Shown: piece after piece, positions 1 to 7,646 of the stretch
Layout of the letters: each line of letters starts with the position of its first letter
How positions within the stretch are numbered: the stretch's first letter is position 1
NCBI GenBank assembly: GCA_016720425.1
Contig: JADKKQ010000001.1
Location: 124,001 to 188,000, forward strand
DNA: 64,000 nt
Reading direction: 5' to 3'
Source of the DNA: Betaproteobacteria bacterium
Lineage (GTDB): Bacteria; Pseudomonadota; Gammaproteobacteria; Burkholderiales; Casimicrobiaceae
Notes under the pieces: generated by a model
Database searches by the model: none
Told to the model about the DNA's origin: nothing
Seen by the model: the letters and a program-made list of their open reading frames with translations, nothing else
Made by a program: the position numbers and the translations under genes

Positions 1-1
1 G

Positions 2-133
2 CGGTGCGGCGACGGCCGGTGCGAAGGCGCGCCGGTGGACGCGGCACCCGCGGTGGCGCGCGCACCGACGGCATTCGCCGCGCTGGCCGGATTGCACCCG
101 CCCGCGACGAAGAAGCAGAAGCGCAGTAACTGA
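2..133 (+). CDS. yceD: YceD family protein (DUF177), C-terminal end only
   Basis: Open frame running in from the left edge to TGA at 131-133. The last residues read AFAALAGLHPPATKKQKRSN; the F-A-A-L-A-G-L tail is typical of YceD proteins, which are needed for normal 23S rRNA accumulation. The gene directly downstream is rpmF, the usual partner of yceD. Only about 43 codons are visible and the body of the protein lies outside the window, so the call rests on the tail and on synteny. Confidence 0.7.
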   Translation, partial: RCGDGRCEGAPVDAAPAVARAPTAFAALAGLHPPATKKQKRSN

Positions 134-180
134 GGCCGCCCGCGGCGGCCGGACGAGACACCCCTTCCTGGAGAAAGACC

Positions 181-363
181 ATGGCAGTCCAGCAGAACAA
201 GAAATCACCGTCGAAGCGCGGCATGCACCGGGCGCACGATTTCCTGACCACGCCGGCGCTCGCCGTCGAGCCGGTGACCGGCGAAGCGCACCTGCGCCAC
301 CACATCAGCCCGAGCGGCTACTATCGCGGCAAGAAGGTCGTCAAGACCAAGGCCGACGAATAG
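181..363 (+). CDS. rpmF: 50S ribosomal protein L32
   Basis: 60-residue basic protein starting MAVQQNKKSPSKRGMHRAHD, the standard N-terminus of bacterial L32, with the full family length. It is a structural protein of the large ribosomal subunit near the peptidyl-transferase region. A GGAGAA ribosome binding site lies about 7 bases before the ATG. It sits 47 bases after yceD and 137 bases before plsX, the conserved yceD-rpmF-plsX-fab order that links ribosome and membrane-lipid synthesis. No zinc-binding CxxC pairs are present, so this is the zinc-independent form. Confidence 0.97.
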   Translation: MAVQQNKKSPSKRGMHRAHDFLTTPALAVEPVTGEAHLRHHISPSGYYRGKKVVKTKADE

Positions 364-500
364 TCGGCGGGACCCGCGTACCGGGCCGGCAGCGCGACAT
401 CGACCTCCGTTTGCACTGTGTTGCGCGGCGTCCTGCCCGAGGCCGCGGCCGGGGCGTCGCGACGGCACGCCTCCAATCCTGACCACCCGACAGTGCCGAC

Positions 501-1553
501 ATGCCGGTCACGGTAGCGGTCGATGCGATGGGGGGGGACCACGGTCCTTCCGTCACGCTGCCCGCGGCGATCGAGTTCCTCGAGGCCGTGCCCGAGGCCC
601 GGGTGGTCGCGGTCGGCCTGCTCGAACCCCTCACCGCGGCGCTGGCGAAGATCAAGTCGCCGGCCAAGGCGCGCATCGCCATCGAGGCCGCGTCGGAAGT
701 CGTCGAGATGCACGAGCCGCCGGCGGACGCGCTCCGGCGCAAGAAGGACTCGTCGATGCGCGTGGCCGTCAATCTGGTCAAGGACGGTCGCGCCGAAGCC
801 TGCGTCTCCGCCGGCAACACCGGCGCGCTGATGGCGATCTCGCGGTTCGTGCTGAAGACGCTGCCCGGCGTCGACCGCCCGGCGATCGCCTCGCAGCTGC
901 CCACCCGGAAGGGCGTGACCACCGTGCTCGACCTCGGCGCGAACGTCAATTGCTCGCCGGAGCAGCTGCTGCAGTTCGCGGTGATGGGCACCGCGCTGGT
1001 GTCGGCGGTCGACCACATCGACCGCCCGACCGTCGGCCTGCTCAACATCGGCGAGGAGGACATCAAGGGCAACGACGTCGTCAAGGAGACCGCCGAGCTG
1101 CTCAAGGCCTCGGGGCTCAACTTCCACGGCAACGTCGAGGGTGACGACATCTACAAGGGCACGACCGACGTCGTCGTCTGCGACGGTTTCGTCGGCAACG
1201 TCGCGCTCAAGACGTCCGAAGGTCTCGCCGGCATGCTGTACGACTTCCTCAAGGCCGAGTTCACCCGCAACCCGCTGACCCGGCTCGCCGCGGTGGTCGC
1301 CTACCCGGTGCTGAAATCCTTCGGTCGCCGCATCGACCCCCGCCGCTACAACGGCGCCACGCTGCTGGGCCTCAAGGGGGTGGTGGTCAAGAGCCACGGC
1401 GGCGCCGACGTCATGGCGTTCAGGAACGCGCTGATGAAAGCGCATGCCGAAGCCGCCGAGGGCGTCCTCGAACGGATCGCCACGCGCATGGCGGCGACGC
1501 ACGCGGCGATGCCGGCGACCGCGGCGAACGGGTCGCTGTCCGCCGATGCGTAG
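501..1553 (+). CDS. plsX: Phosphate acyltransferase PlsX
   Basis: 350 residues, the normal length. PlsX makes acyl-phosphate from acyl-ACP at the membrane surface, the first step of the PlsX/PlsY route to phospholipids. The N-terminus VAVDAMGGDHGP (residues about 5-16) and the internal CVSAGNTGALMA are family signatures. It starts the fatty-acid gene run; its last 8 bases overlap the fabH start, which suggests translational coupling. The C-terminal roughly 20 residues are Ala-rich and look unconserved. Confidence 0.96.
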   Translation: MPVTVAVDAMGGDHGPSVTLPAAIEFLEAVPEARVVAVGLLEPLTAALAKIKSPAKARIAIEAASEVVEMHEPPADALRRKKDSSMRVAVNLVKDGRAEACVSAGNTGALMAISRFVLKTLPGVDRPAIASQLPTRKGVTTVLDLGANVNCSPEQLLQFAVMGTALVSAVDHIDRPTVGLLNIGEEDIKGNDVVKETAELLKASGLNFHGNVEGDDIYKGTTDVVVCDGFVGNVALKTSEGLAGMLYDFLKAEFTRNPLTRLAAVVAYPVLKSFGRRIDPRRYNGATLLGLKGVVVKSHGGADVMAFRNALMKAHAEAAEGVLERIATRMAATHAAMPATAANGSLSADA

Positions 1554-2502
1554 CCGCGTCGCCGGGACCGGCAGCTACCTGCCGTCCCAGGTTCTCACCA
1601 ACCACGAGCTCGCCCGGCGGGTCGATACCAGCGACGCCTGGATCCGTTCGCGCACCGGCATTCGCGAGCGCAGGATCGCCGCGCCGGCGGAATCGACCAG
1701 CGACCTCGCGCTGCACGCCGCGCGGGCGGCGCTGGACGCCGCCGGGGTCGCAGCGCAGGACGTCGACCTGATCATCGTCGCCACGACGACGCCCGACATG
1801 GTGTTTCCGTCGACGGCCTGCCTGCTGCAGGCGAAGCTCGGCGCGCGCGGCGGCCCGGCTTTCGACGTGCAGGCGGTCTGCAGCGGGTTCGTCTACGCAT
1901 TGACCGTCGCCGACCGGATGATCGCCGGGGGACTCGCGCGCAACGCGCTGGTGGTCGGCGCCGAGATCTACTCGCGCATCCTCGACTGGAACGACCGCGG
2001 CACCTGCGTGCTGTTCGGCGACGGCGCCGGCGCCGTGGTGCTGCTGCCGTCGACGACGCCGGGCATCGTGTCGGCGCACCTGCACGCCGATGGCCGCTAC
2101 GCCGACGTCCTTTGCGTGCCCGGGACGCTGTCCGAGGGCCAGGTCGCCGGCTCGCCCTTCGTCCGCATGGACGGCGGGGCGGTGTTCAAGTTCGCGGTGA
2201 CCGTGCTGGCCGAGGTGGCCGGCGAGGCGCTCGCCGCGGCCCGCCTGACCGCCGCCGACATCCACTGGCTGGTGCCGCACCAGGCCAACATCCGCATCAT
2301 CGAAGCCACCGCGAAGCGTCTCGGGGTGCCGATGGAGCGGGTGGTGACGACGGTCGAGCGGCATGCCAACACGTCGGCGGCGTCGATACCGCTGGCACTC
2401 GACGAAGCCGCGCGGGACGGCCGCCTCGAGACCGGGCAGCGCGTGCTGCTGCTCGGCGTCGGCGGCGGCTTCACCTGGGGCGCGGTCCTCCTGCAATGGT
2501 GA
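1546..2502 (+). CDS. fabH: 3-oxoacyl-ACP synthase III (KAS III)
   Basis: 318 residues from the ATG at 1546, which overlaps the plsX stop (ATGCGTAG); longer upstream frames only read through plsX. FabH condenses acetyl-CoA with malonyl-ACP to start fatty-acid synthesis. The catalytic triad is visible: Cys112 in QAVCSGF, His245 in VPHQAN and Asn275 in HANTSAAS, all at family positions. The C-terminal GGGFTWGAVLLQW is typical. It lies between plsX and fabD in the same direction, with overlapping or near-overlapping ends. Confidence 0.97.
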   Translation: MRSRVAGTGSYLPSQVLTNHELARRVDTSDAWIRSRTGIRERRIAAPAESTSDLALHAARAALDAAGVAAQDVDLIIVATTTPDMVFPSTACLLQAKLGARGGPAFDVQAVCSGFVYALTVADRMIAGGLARNALVVGAEIYSRILDWNDRGTCVLFGDGAGAVVLLPSTTPGIVSAHLHADGRYADVLCVPGTLSEGQVAGSPFVRMDGGAVFKFAVTVLAEVAGEALAAARLTAADIHWLVPHQANIRIIEATAKRLGVPMERVVTTVERHANTSAASIPLALDEAARDGRLETGQRVLLLGVGGGFTWGAVLLQW

Positions 2503-2504
2503 CC

Positions 2505-3455
2505 ATGAAACTCGCATTCGTCTTTCCCGGACAGGGATCGCAATCGGTGGGCATGATGTCGGGCTACGCGCACCATCCGGCGGTGCGCGAGACCTTCGCC
2601 GAGGCCTCGGACGCGCTGGGCGAGGACCTGTGGGCTCTGGTCGCGGCCGACAGCGACGGCGCGCTCGATCGCACGGTGAACACGCAGCCGGTGATGCTCG
2701 CCGCGGGCGTCGCGGTCTGGCGCGCCTGGCTCGCCGCCGGCGGACCGCGACCGGACGTCGTCGCCGGCCACAGCCTCGGGGAGTACACGGCGCTGGTCGC
2801 CGCCGGCGCACTCGCGTTTCGCGACGCGGTCCCGCTGGTGCGCTTCCGCGCGCAGGCCATGCAGGACGCGGTGCCTGCCGGCGTCGGCGCGATGGCCGCG
2901 GTGATGGGCATCGACGAGGCCAGCCTGGCCGCCGCCTGCGCCGACGCCGCCCAGGGCCAGGTGGTCGAGGCGGTGAATTTCAACGCGCCGGGCCAGATCG
3001 TGATCGCCGGCCACGCCGAGGCGGTCGAGCGCGCGATCGCGGCCGCGAAGTCGCGCGGGGCCAAGCGCGGCGTGCTGTTGCCGGTGTCCGCACCGTTTCA
3101 CAGCTCGTTGATGAAGCCGGCCGCGCTGCGCCTCGCCGCGCGGCTCGAGGCGGTGTCGTTCGCGGCGCCGGCGATTCCGGTGCTGCACAACGCCGACGTG
3201 GCCGAGCACCGCGACGCGTCGGCGATTCGCGCCGCGCTCGCGCGGCAGGCGTCCTGCCCGGTGCGCTGGGTCGAGACGGTGCAGGCGTTCGCCGCGCGCG
3301 GCGTGACCCGCGCCTTCGAATGCGGGCCGGGCCGTGTGCTGACGGGGCTGGGCAAGCGGATCGCGCCGGCGATCGAGGGCCAGGCGCTCGACGACGGCGA
3401 CGCCATCGCGGCGGCGCTGGCCGCGCTGGCCGGTGACACCACGGGAGAGCGCTGA
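2505..3455 (+). CDS. fabD: Malonyl-CoA:ACP transacylase
   Basis: 316 residues, starting MKLAFVFPGQGSQ. FabD loads malonate onto acyl carrier protein. The nucleophile Ser90 lies in GHSLGE and His199 in SAPFHSSLM. The ATG at 2505 matches the usual FabD N-terminus; an in-frame ATG at 2496, overlapping the fabH stop, is an alternative adding three residues. The TGA overlaps the fabG ATG (TGATG), so the two are likely coupled. Confidence 0.96.
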   Translation: MKLAFVFPGQGSQSVGMMSGYAHHPAVRETFAEASDALGEDLWALVAADSDGALDRTVNTQPVMLAAGVAVWRAWLAAGGPRPDVVAGHSLGEYTALVAAGALAFRDAVPLVRFRAQAMQDAVPAGVGAMAAVMGIDEASLAAACADAAQGQVVEAVNFNAPGQIVIAGHAEAVERAIAAAKSRGAKRGVLLPVSAPFHSSLMKPAALRLAARLEAVSFAAPAIPVLHNADVAEHRDASAIRAALARQASCPVRWVETVQAFAARGVTRAFECGPGRVLTGLGKRIAPAIEGQALDDGDAIAAALAALAGDTTGER

Positions 3456-4204
3456 TGCACGCGACGCTGGCAGGACAGGTGGCGCTGGTGACCGGGGCGA
3501 CGCGCGGCATCGGCCGCGCGATCGCGCTGACGCTGGCCGAGAACGGCGCCACGGTGGTCGGCACCGCCACCACGGACGACGGCGCCGCGGCGATCTCCGC
3601 CTTTCTCGCCGACGCCGGCGCCGCGGGCGAGGGCATCCGGCTCGACGTCACCGACGCCGCGGCCGTCGACGCGGCGCTCGCCGGCATCGAGTCCCGCCAC
3701 GGGGCGGTCCTGATCCTGGTCAACAACGCCGGCATCACCCGCGACAACCTGCTGCTGCGGATGAAGGACGAGGAGTGGGACGCGATCATGGCGACCAACC
3801 TCAAACCGGTGTTCCGGCTGTCGAAGGCGGTGCTGCGCGGCATGATGAAGGCCCGGCAGGGACGCATCATCCAGATCGGATCGGTCGTCGGCAGCAGCGG
3901 CAACGCCGGCCAGGCCAACTACGCGGCGGCGAAGTCGGCGTTGCTGGGCTTCACCCGGTCGCTGGCGCAGGAAGTCGGCAGCCGCAACATCACCGTCAAC
4001 TGCGTGGCGCCGGGGTTCATCGACACCGACATGACGCGGGCATTGCCGGACGCGCAGCGCGAGAAGCTGCTCGAACGCATCCCGCTCGGACGCCTGGGCG
4101 CGCCCGCGGACGTCGCGCACGCGGTCGCCTATCTCGCGTCGCCCCAGGCGGCCTACGTCACGGGCGCGACGCTGCACGTCAACGGCGGCATGCTGATGAT
4201 TTGA
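3455..4204 (+). CDS. fabG: 3-oxoacyl-ACP reductase
   Basis: 249-residue short-chain dehydrogenase that reduces 3-ketoacyl-ACP with NADPH. The Rossmann glycine motif TGATRGIG covers residues about 13-20 and is followed by NNAG. The catalytic Ser143, Tyr156 and Lys160 are present (IGSVVGSSG and YAAAK). The C-terminus ends in HVNGGMLMI, as FabG does. The start overlaps the fabD stop by one base and acpP follows after 100 bases. Confidence 0.96.
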   Translation: MHATLAGQVALVTGATRGIGRAIALTLAENGATVVGTATTDDGAAAISAFLADAGAAGEGIRLDVTDAAAVDAALAGIESRHGAVLILVNNAGITRDNLLLRMKDEEWDAIMATNLKPVFRLSKAVLRGMMKARQGRIIQIGSVVGSSGNAGQANYAAAKSALLGFTRSLAQEVGSRNITVNCVAPGFIDTDMTRALPDAQREKLLERIPLGRLGAPADVAHAVAYLASPQAAYVTGATLHVNGGMLMI

Positions 4205-4232
4205 GGGGCGGCGGATGGGGCAGCGGGCCGAG

Positions 4233-4263
4233 TTGGTCGCATGGGCGGGCAATCTGGTAAAAT
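4233..4263 (+). promoter_or_regulatory. Possible sigma-70 promoter for acpP
   Basis: TTGGTC at 4233-4238 and TAAAAT at 4258-4263 lie in the fabG-acpP gap, which is the only less GC-rich spot nearby. The spacer is 19 bases, longer than ideal. A separate acpP promoter fits the high demand for acyl carrier protein. Sequence match only. Confidence 0.35.
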
Positions 4264-4304
4264 CTCGCGGTTTGGTACAGTCATTCCCGCAAGGGGGGAG
4301 AAGC

Positions 4305-4544
4305 ATGGAAAACATTGAGCAGCGGGTGAAGAAGATCGTCGCCGAGCAACTGGGCGTCAACGAAGCCGAGATCAAGAACGAATCGTCGTTCGTCGACGAC
4401 CTCGGCGCCGATTCGCTCGACACGGTCGAGCTCGTGATGGCGCTCGAGGAGGAGTTCGAGACCGAGATCCCGGACGAGGAAGCCGAGAAGATCACCACCG
4501 TCCAGCAGGCGATCGACTACATCAGCTCGCACGTCAAGAAGTAG
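4305..4544 (+). CDS. acpP: Acyl carrier protein
   Basis: 79-residue acidic protein from the ATG at 4305, preceded by a strong AGGGGGGAG ribosome binding site; an upstream in-frame extension to 4215 has no such site. Ser37 in DDLGADSLDTVELV is the 4'-phosphopantetheine attachment site. AcpP carries growing acyl chains for all FAS enzymes and PlsX. It lies between fabG and fabF, as in most proteobacteria. Confidence 0.98.
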   Translation: MENIEQRVKKIVAEQLGVNEAEIKNESSFVDDLGADSLDTVELVMALEEEFETEIPDEEAEKITTVQQAIDYISSHVKK

Positions 4545-4551
4545 CCGCCCC

Positions 4552-4582
4552 GGGTGCCGCTGCCCGTCCGGCGACGGCACCC
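4552..4582. repeat. Inverted repeat between acpP and fabF
   Basis: GGGTGCCG (4552-4559) and CGGCACCC (4575-4582) are perfect complements with a 15-base loop, starting 7 bases after the acpP stop. No T-run follows, so it is not a canonical terminator. It could partly attenuate transcription or protect the abundant acpP message at its 3' end. Confidence 0.4.
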
Positions 4583-4675
4583 GCGCCACCGCGTCGGGCG
4601 GCGCGTCGCCGCAGGACGCAGCGACCGGCCCCATCGCCTTTCGCGCCGCAACCCTCTGAACAGCCAAGACCCGCC

Positions 4676-5914
4676 ATGAGCCGCCGCCGCGTTGTCGTGA
4701 CCGGACTGGGCATCGTTTCGCCCGTCGGCATCGGCGTTGCCGCCGCGTGGGATTCGATCCTCCACGCGCGTTCGGGCATCGCCCGCGTCACCCGCTTCGA
4801 TCCCACGCCCTTCCCGGCACGGATCGCCGGCGAGGTCAAGGACTTCGACGTCACGCATTTCCTCTCCGGCAAGGAGGCGCGGCGCTACGACACCTTCGTC
4901 CACTACGGCCTCGTGGCGACGATGGAAGCGGTCCGCGACGCCGGCCTCGAGGGCTACACCGGCGACAAGGAGCAGGTGGGCGTGTGCATCGGCTCGGGCA
5001 TCGGCGGCCTGCCGATGATCGAGGAGACGCAGAAGGCCTACCTCGAGAGCGGGCCGCGCAAGATCTCGCCGTTCTTCGTCCCGGCGTCGATCATCAACAT
5101 GATCTCCGGACTGGTGTCGATCCAGTACGGCTACCAGGGCCCGAACCTCGCCACCGTCACGGCGTGCTCCACGGCCAACCACAGCATCGGCGAAGCGGGG
5201 CGGATCATCGAGTACGGCGACGCCGACGTCATGATCGCCGGCGGCGCCGAGGCGACGGTGAGCCCGCTGGGGATGGGCGGTTTCTGCGCCGCGCGTGCGC
5301 TGTCGACGCGCAACGACGATCCGGCGACGGCGTCGCGGCCGTGGGACGTCGACCGCGACGGCTTCGTGCTGGGCGAAGGCGCCGGGATCCTGGTGCTGGA
5401 GGAGTACGAGCACGCCAAGGCGCGCGGAGCCCGCATCTACTGCGAACTCGCCGGCTACGGGATGAGCGCCGACGCGCACCACATCACGGCGCCGCCGGAA
5501 GACGGGCGCGGCGCCGCGCGCAGCATGACCAACGCGCTGCGCAACGGCCGTCTGAATGCGGCCGAGATCGACTACATCAACGCCCACGGGACTTCGACGC
5601 CGCTGGGCGACATCGCCGAGTGCACGGCGGTGAAGCGCGCCTTCGGCGACCAGGCGCGGCGACTCGCCGTCAGTTCGACCAAGTCGATGACCGGGCACCT
5701 GCTCGGTGCGGCGGGCGGCATCGAGGCGGTCTTCACCGTGCTGGCGCTGCGCGACCAGGTCGCGCCGCCGACGGCCAATCTCGTGCACCAGGACCCGCAG
5801 TGCGACCTCGACTTCGTGCCGCTGACCGCGCGGCCGATGAAGATCGGCGCGGCGCTGTCCAACTCCTTCGGCTTCGGCGGCACCAACGCGACGCTCGCGT
5901 TCCGCACCCTTTGA
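4676..5914 (+). CDS. fabF: 3-oxoacyl-ACP synthase II (KAS II)
   Basis: 412 residues, the family length. FabF elongates acyl-ACP chains. The catalytic Cys164 (VTACSTANHS), His304 (NAHGTSTPLGD) and His341 (SMTGHLLGAAGG) are all present, and the C-terminus SNSFGFGGTNATLAF is diagnostic. It closes the fab cluster. The ribosome binding site before the ATG at 4676 is weak, so the start is chosen from the standard N-terminus RRRVVVTGLG. Confidence 0.97.
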   Translation: MSRRRVVVTGLGIVSPVGIGVAAAWDSILHARSGIARVTRFDPTPFPARIAGEVKDFDVTHFLSGKEARRYDTFVHYGLVATMEAVRDAGLEGYTGDKEQVGVCIGSGIGGLPMIEETQKAYLESGPRKISPFFVPASIINMISGLVSIQYGYQGPNLATVTACSTANHSIGEAGRIIEYGDADVMIAGGAEATVSPLGMGGFCAARALSTRNDDPATASRPWDVDRDGFVLGEGAGILVLEEYEHAKARGARIYCELAGYGMSADAHHITAPPEDGRGAARSMTNALRNGRLNAAEIDYINAHGTSTPLGDIAECTAVKRAFGDQARRLAVSSTKSMTGHLLGAAGGIEAVFTVLALRDQVAPPTANLVHQDPQCDLDFVPLTARPMKIGAALSNSFGFGGTNATLAFRTL

Positions 5915-5972
5915 CTTTCTCGGGCCGCGGCCGGCGGCCGGCTTCCGCCTCACTCCACGGCAGGCACAGGCA

Positions 5973-7223
5973 ATGGCACTGATCGTACAGAAATACGGCG
6001 GCACCTCGGTCGGCAGCACCGACCGCATCCGCAACGTCGCCCGGCGCGTGGCGCGCTACCATCGCGAAGGGCACCAGCTGGTCATCGTCGTCTCGGCGAT
6101 GAGCGGCGAGACCAACCGCCTGCTGGCGCTGGCGAAGGAGCTGTCCGCCGATCCCAATCCGCGCGAGCTCGACGTCGTCGCGGCGACCGGCGAGCAGGTG
6201 ACGATCGGCCTCCTGGCCATCGCCCTCGAGGCGATCGGCATCAAGGCCCGGAGCTACACCGGCGGCCAGGTCAAGGTGCGCACCGACAGCGCGTTCACCA
6301 AGGCGCGGATCCAGTCGATCGACGACGCGGCGATGCGGGCCGATCTCGGGTCCGGCACCGTGGTCATCGTCGCCGGGTTCCAGGGCGTCGACGAGGACGG
6401 CAACATCACCACCCTCGGGCGCGGCGGCTCGGACACCTCCGGCGTGGCGCTGGCCGCCGCGCTGAAGGCCGACGAGTGCCAGATCTACACCGACGTCGAC
6501 GGCGTCTACACGACCGATCCGCGCATCGTCCCCGAAGCGCGGCGGCTCGACACCGTCACCTTCGAGGAAATGCTCGAAATGGCGAGCCTCGGCTCGAAGG
6601 TGCTGCAGATACGCTCGGTCGAGTTCGCCGGCAAGTACAACGTCAGGCTGCGCGTGCTGTCGTCCTTCGAGGACCCGGAAGCGACGTCCCAGGGCACGCT
6701 CATCACCTACGAGGAAGACAAGCACATGGAAAAGGCCACCATCTCCGGCATCGCATTCAACCGCGACGAGGCGAAGATCTCGGTGATGGGCGTCGAGGAC
6801 CGGCCGGGCATCGCCTACAGCATTCTCGGCCCGATCGCCGCGGCGAACATCGACGTCGACATGATCGTGCAGAACATCGGCGCCTCCGGCCACACCGACT
6901 TCTCGTTCACGGTCAACCGCAGCGAGTACCAGAAGGCGCTCGACGTCCTGTCGCGCGAGCGCACCAAGGCGTTCAAGGCGCGCGAGATCATCGGCGACAG
7001 CCGGATCTGCAAGGTGAGCGTGGTGGGCATCGGCATGCGCTCGCACACCGGCATCGCGAGCAAGATGTTCAAGGCGCTGGCCGACGAGGGGATCAACATC
7101 CAGATGATCTCGACCTCGGAGATCAAGATCTCGGTCGTGATCGACGAGAAGTACCTCGAACTCGCGGTGCGGGTGCTGCACCAGGTGTTCGAGCTGGACA
7201 AGGCGCCGTCGGCCGGGGCCTAG
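5973..7223 (+). CDS. lysC: Aspartate kinase
   Basis: 416 residues. It phosphorylates aspartate at the head of the Lys/Met/Thr/diaminopimelate pathway, consistent with dapE and dapD later in the window. The N-terminal amino-acid-kinase domain begins MALIVQKYGGTSVGS; GRGGSDTSGVALAAAL lies near residue 150. Two ACT domains occupy about residues 265-410 (ISVMGVEDRPG and VSVVGIGMRSHTG), the site of feedback inhibition by lysine or threonine in this family. A tRNA-Ser gene follows in the same direction. Confidence 0.97.
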   Translation: MALIVQKYGGTSVGSTDRIRNVARRVARYHREGHQLVIVVSAMSGETNRLLALAKELSADPNPRELDVVAATGEQVTIGLLAIALEAIGIKARSYTGGQVKVRTDSAFTKARIQSIDDAAMRADLGSGTVVIVAGFQGVDEDGNITTLGRGGSDTSGVALAAALKADECQIYTDVDGVYTTDPRIVPEARRLDTVTFEEMLEMASLGSKVLQIRSVEFAGKYNVRLRVLSSFEDPEATSQGTLITYEEDKHMEKATISGIAFNRDEAKISVMGVEDRPGIAYSILGPIAAANIDVDMIVQNIGASGHTDFSFTVNRSEYQKALDVLSRERTKAFKAREIIGDSRICKVSVVGIGMRSHTGIASKMFKALADEGINIQMISTSEIKISVVIDEKYLELAVRVLHQVFELDKAPSAGA

Positions 7224-7259
7224 CCGCGTGCCGCGGCCCGGATCGCCGCCGCGACGCGT

Positions 7260-7289
7260 TTGACCGGGCAGGGCCCCGCCGCATACAAT
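7260..7289 (+). promoter_or_regulatory. Sigma-70 promoter of tRNA-Ser
   Basis: TTGACC (7260-7265) and TACAAT (7284-7289) are separated by 18 bases, and the mature tRNA begins 14 bases further on. A GC-rich stretch follows the -10 box, as is usual at stable-RNA promoters. This is one of the clearest promoters in the window. Confidence 0.75.
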
Positions 7290-7302
7290 GAGCGGCTTTT
7301 CC

Positions 7303-7396
7303 GGAGACGTGGCCGAGTGGTCGAAGGCACTCCCCTGCTAAGGGAGCATACGGGCCAAAACCTGTATCCAGGGTTCGAATCCCTGCGTCTCCGCCA
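7303..7396 (+). tRNA. tRNA-Ser (anticodon GCT)
   Basis: Cloverleaf with acceptor GGAGACG (7303-7309) paired to CGTCTCC (7386-7392), discriminator G and an encoded CCA (7394-7396). The anticodon arm CTCCC-CTGCTAA-GGGAG puts GCT at 7337-7339. A long variable arm, typical of serine tRNAs, lies between the anticodon and T arms. The T loop is GGTTCGAATCC. It reads AGC/AGU codons. Confidence 0.97.
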
Positions 7397-7433
7397 GATT
7401 GCATTCATCCGGCAGCATCCAGTGCCGTGCAAG

Positions 7434-7457
7434 AAGGCCTCGCAAGGGGCCCTTTTT
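7434..7457 (+). terminator. Possible terminator after tRNA-Ser
   Basis: GGCC and GGCC arms around a short loop (7437-7451) are followed by CTTTTT ending near 7457, about 40 bases after the tRNA. The stem is short and imperfect, so it is only a likely factor-independent terminator. Confidence 0.5.
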
Positions 7458-7646
7458 ACGTCCATCACCATCGTCCCTAGGCAGCAGACGGCTCACGACC
7501 GACGAGCCCCCGGAGCCGCGCTGGGATCGCACGGACGCTCGCCGACGCGGGCTCCGGCCTTCCACCGGCCCGAGATCGGACGCCGGTGAGCCGCCTGCGT
7601 CCCCACGCACACGCGTACGGCGTGCGCGTGGGGCTCGGTGGGCTGA

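Noticed and set aside
5914..5973. Lysine riboswitch ahead of lysC
   Set aside because: The fabF-lysC gap is only 58 bases, too short for a lysine aptamer of about 170 bases.
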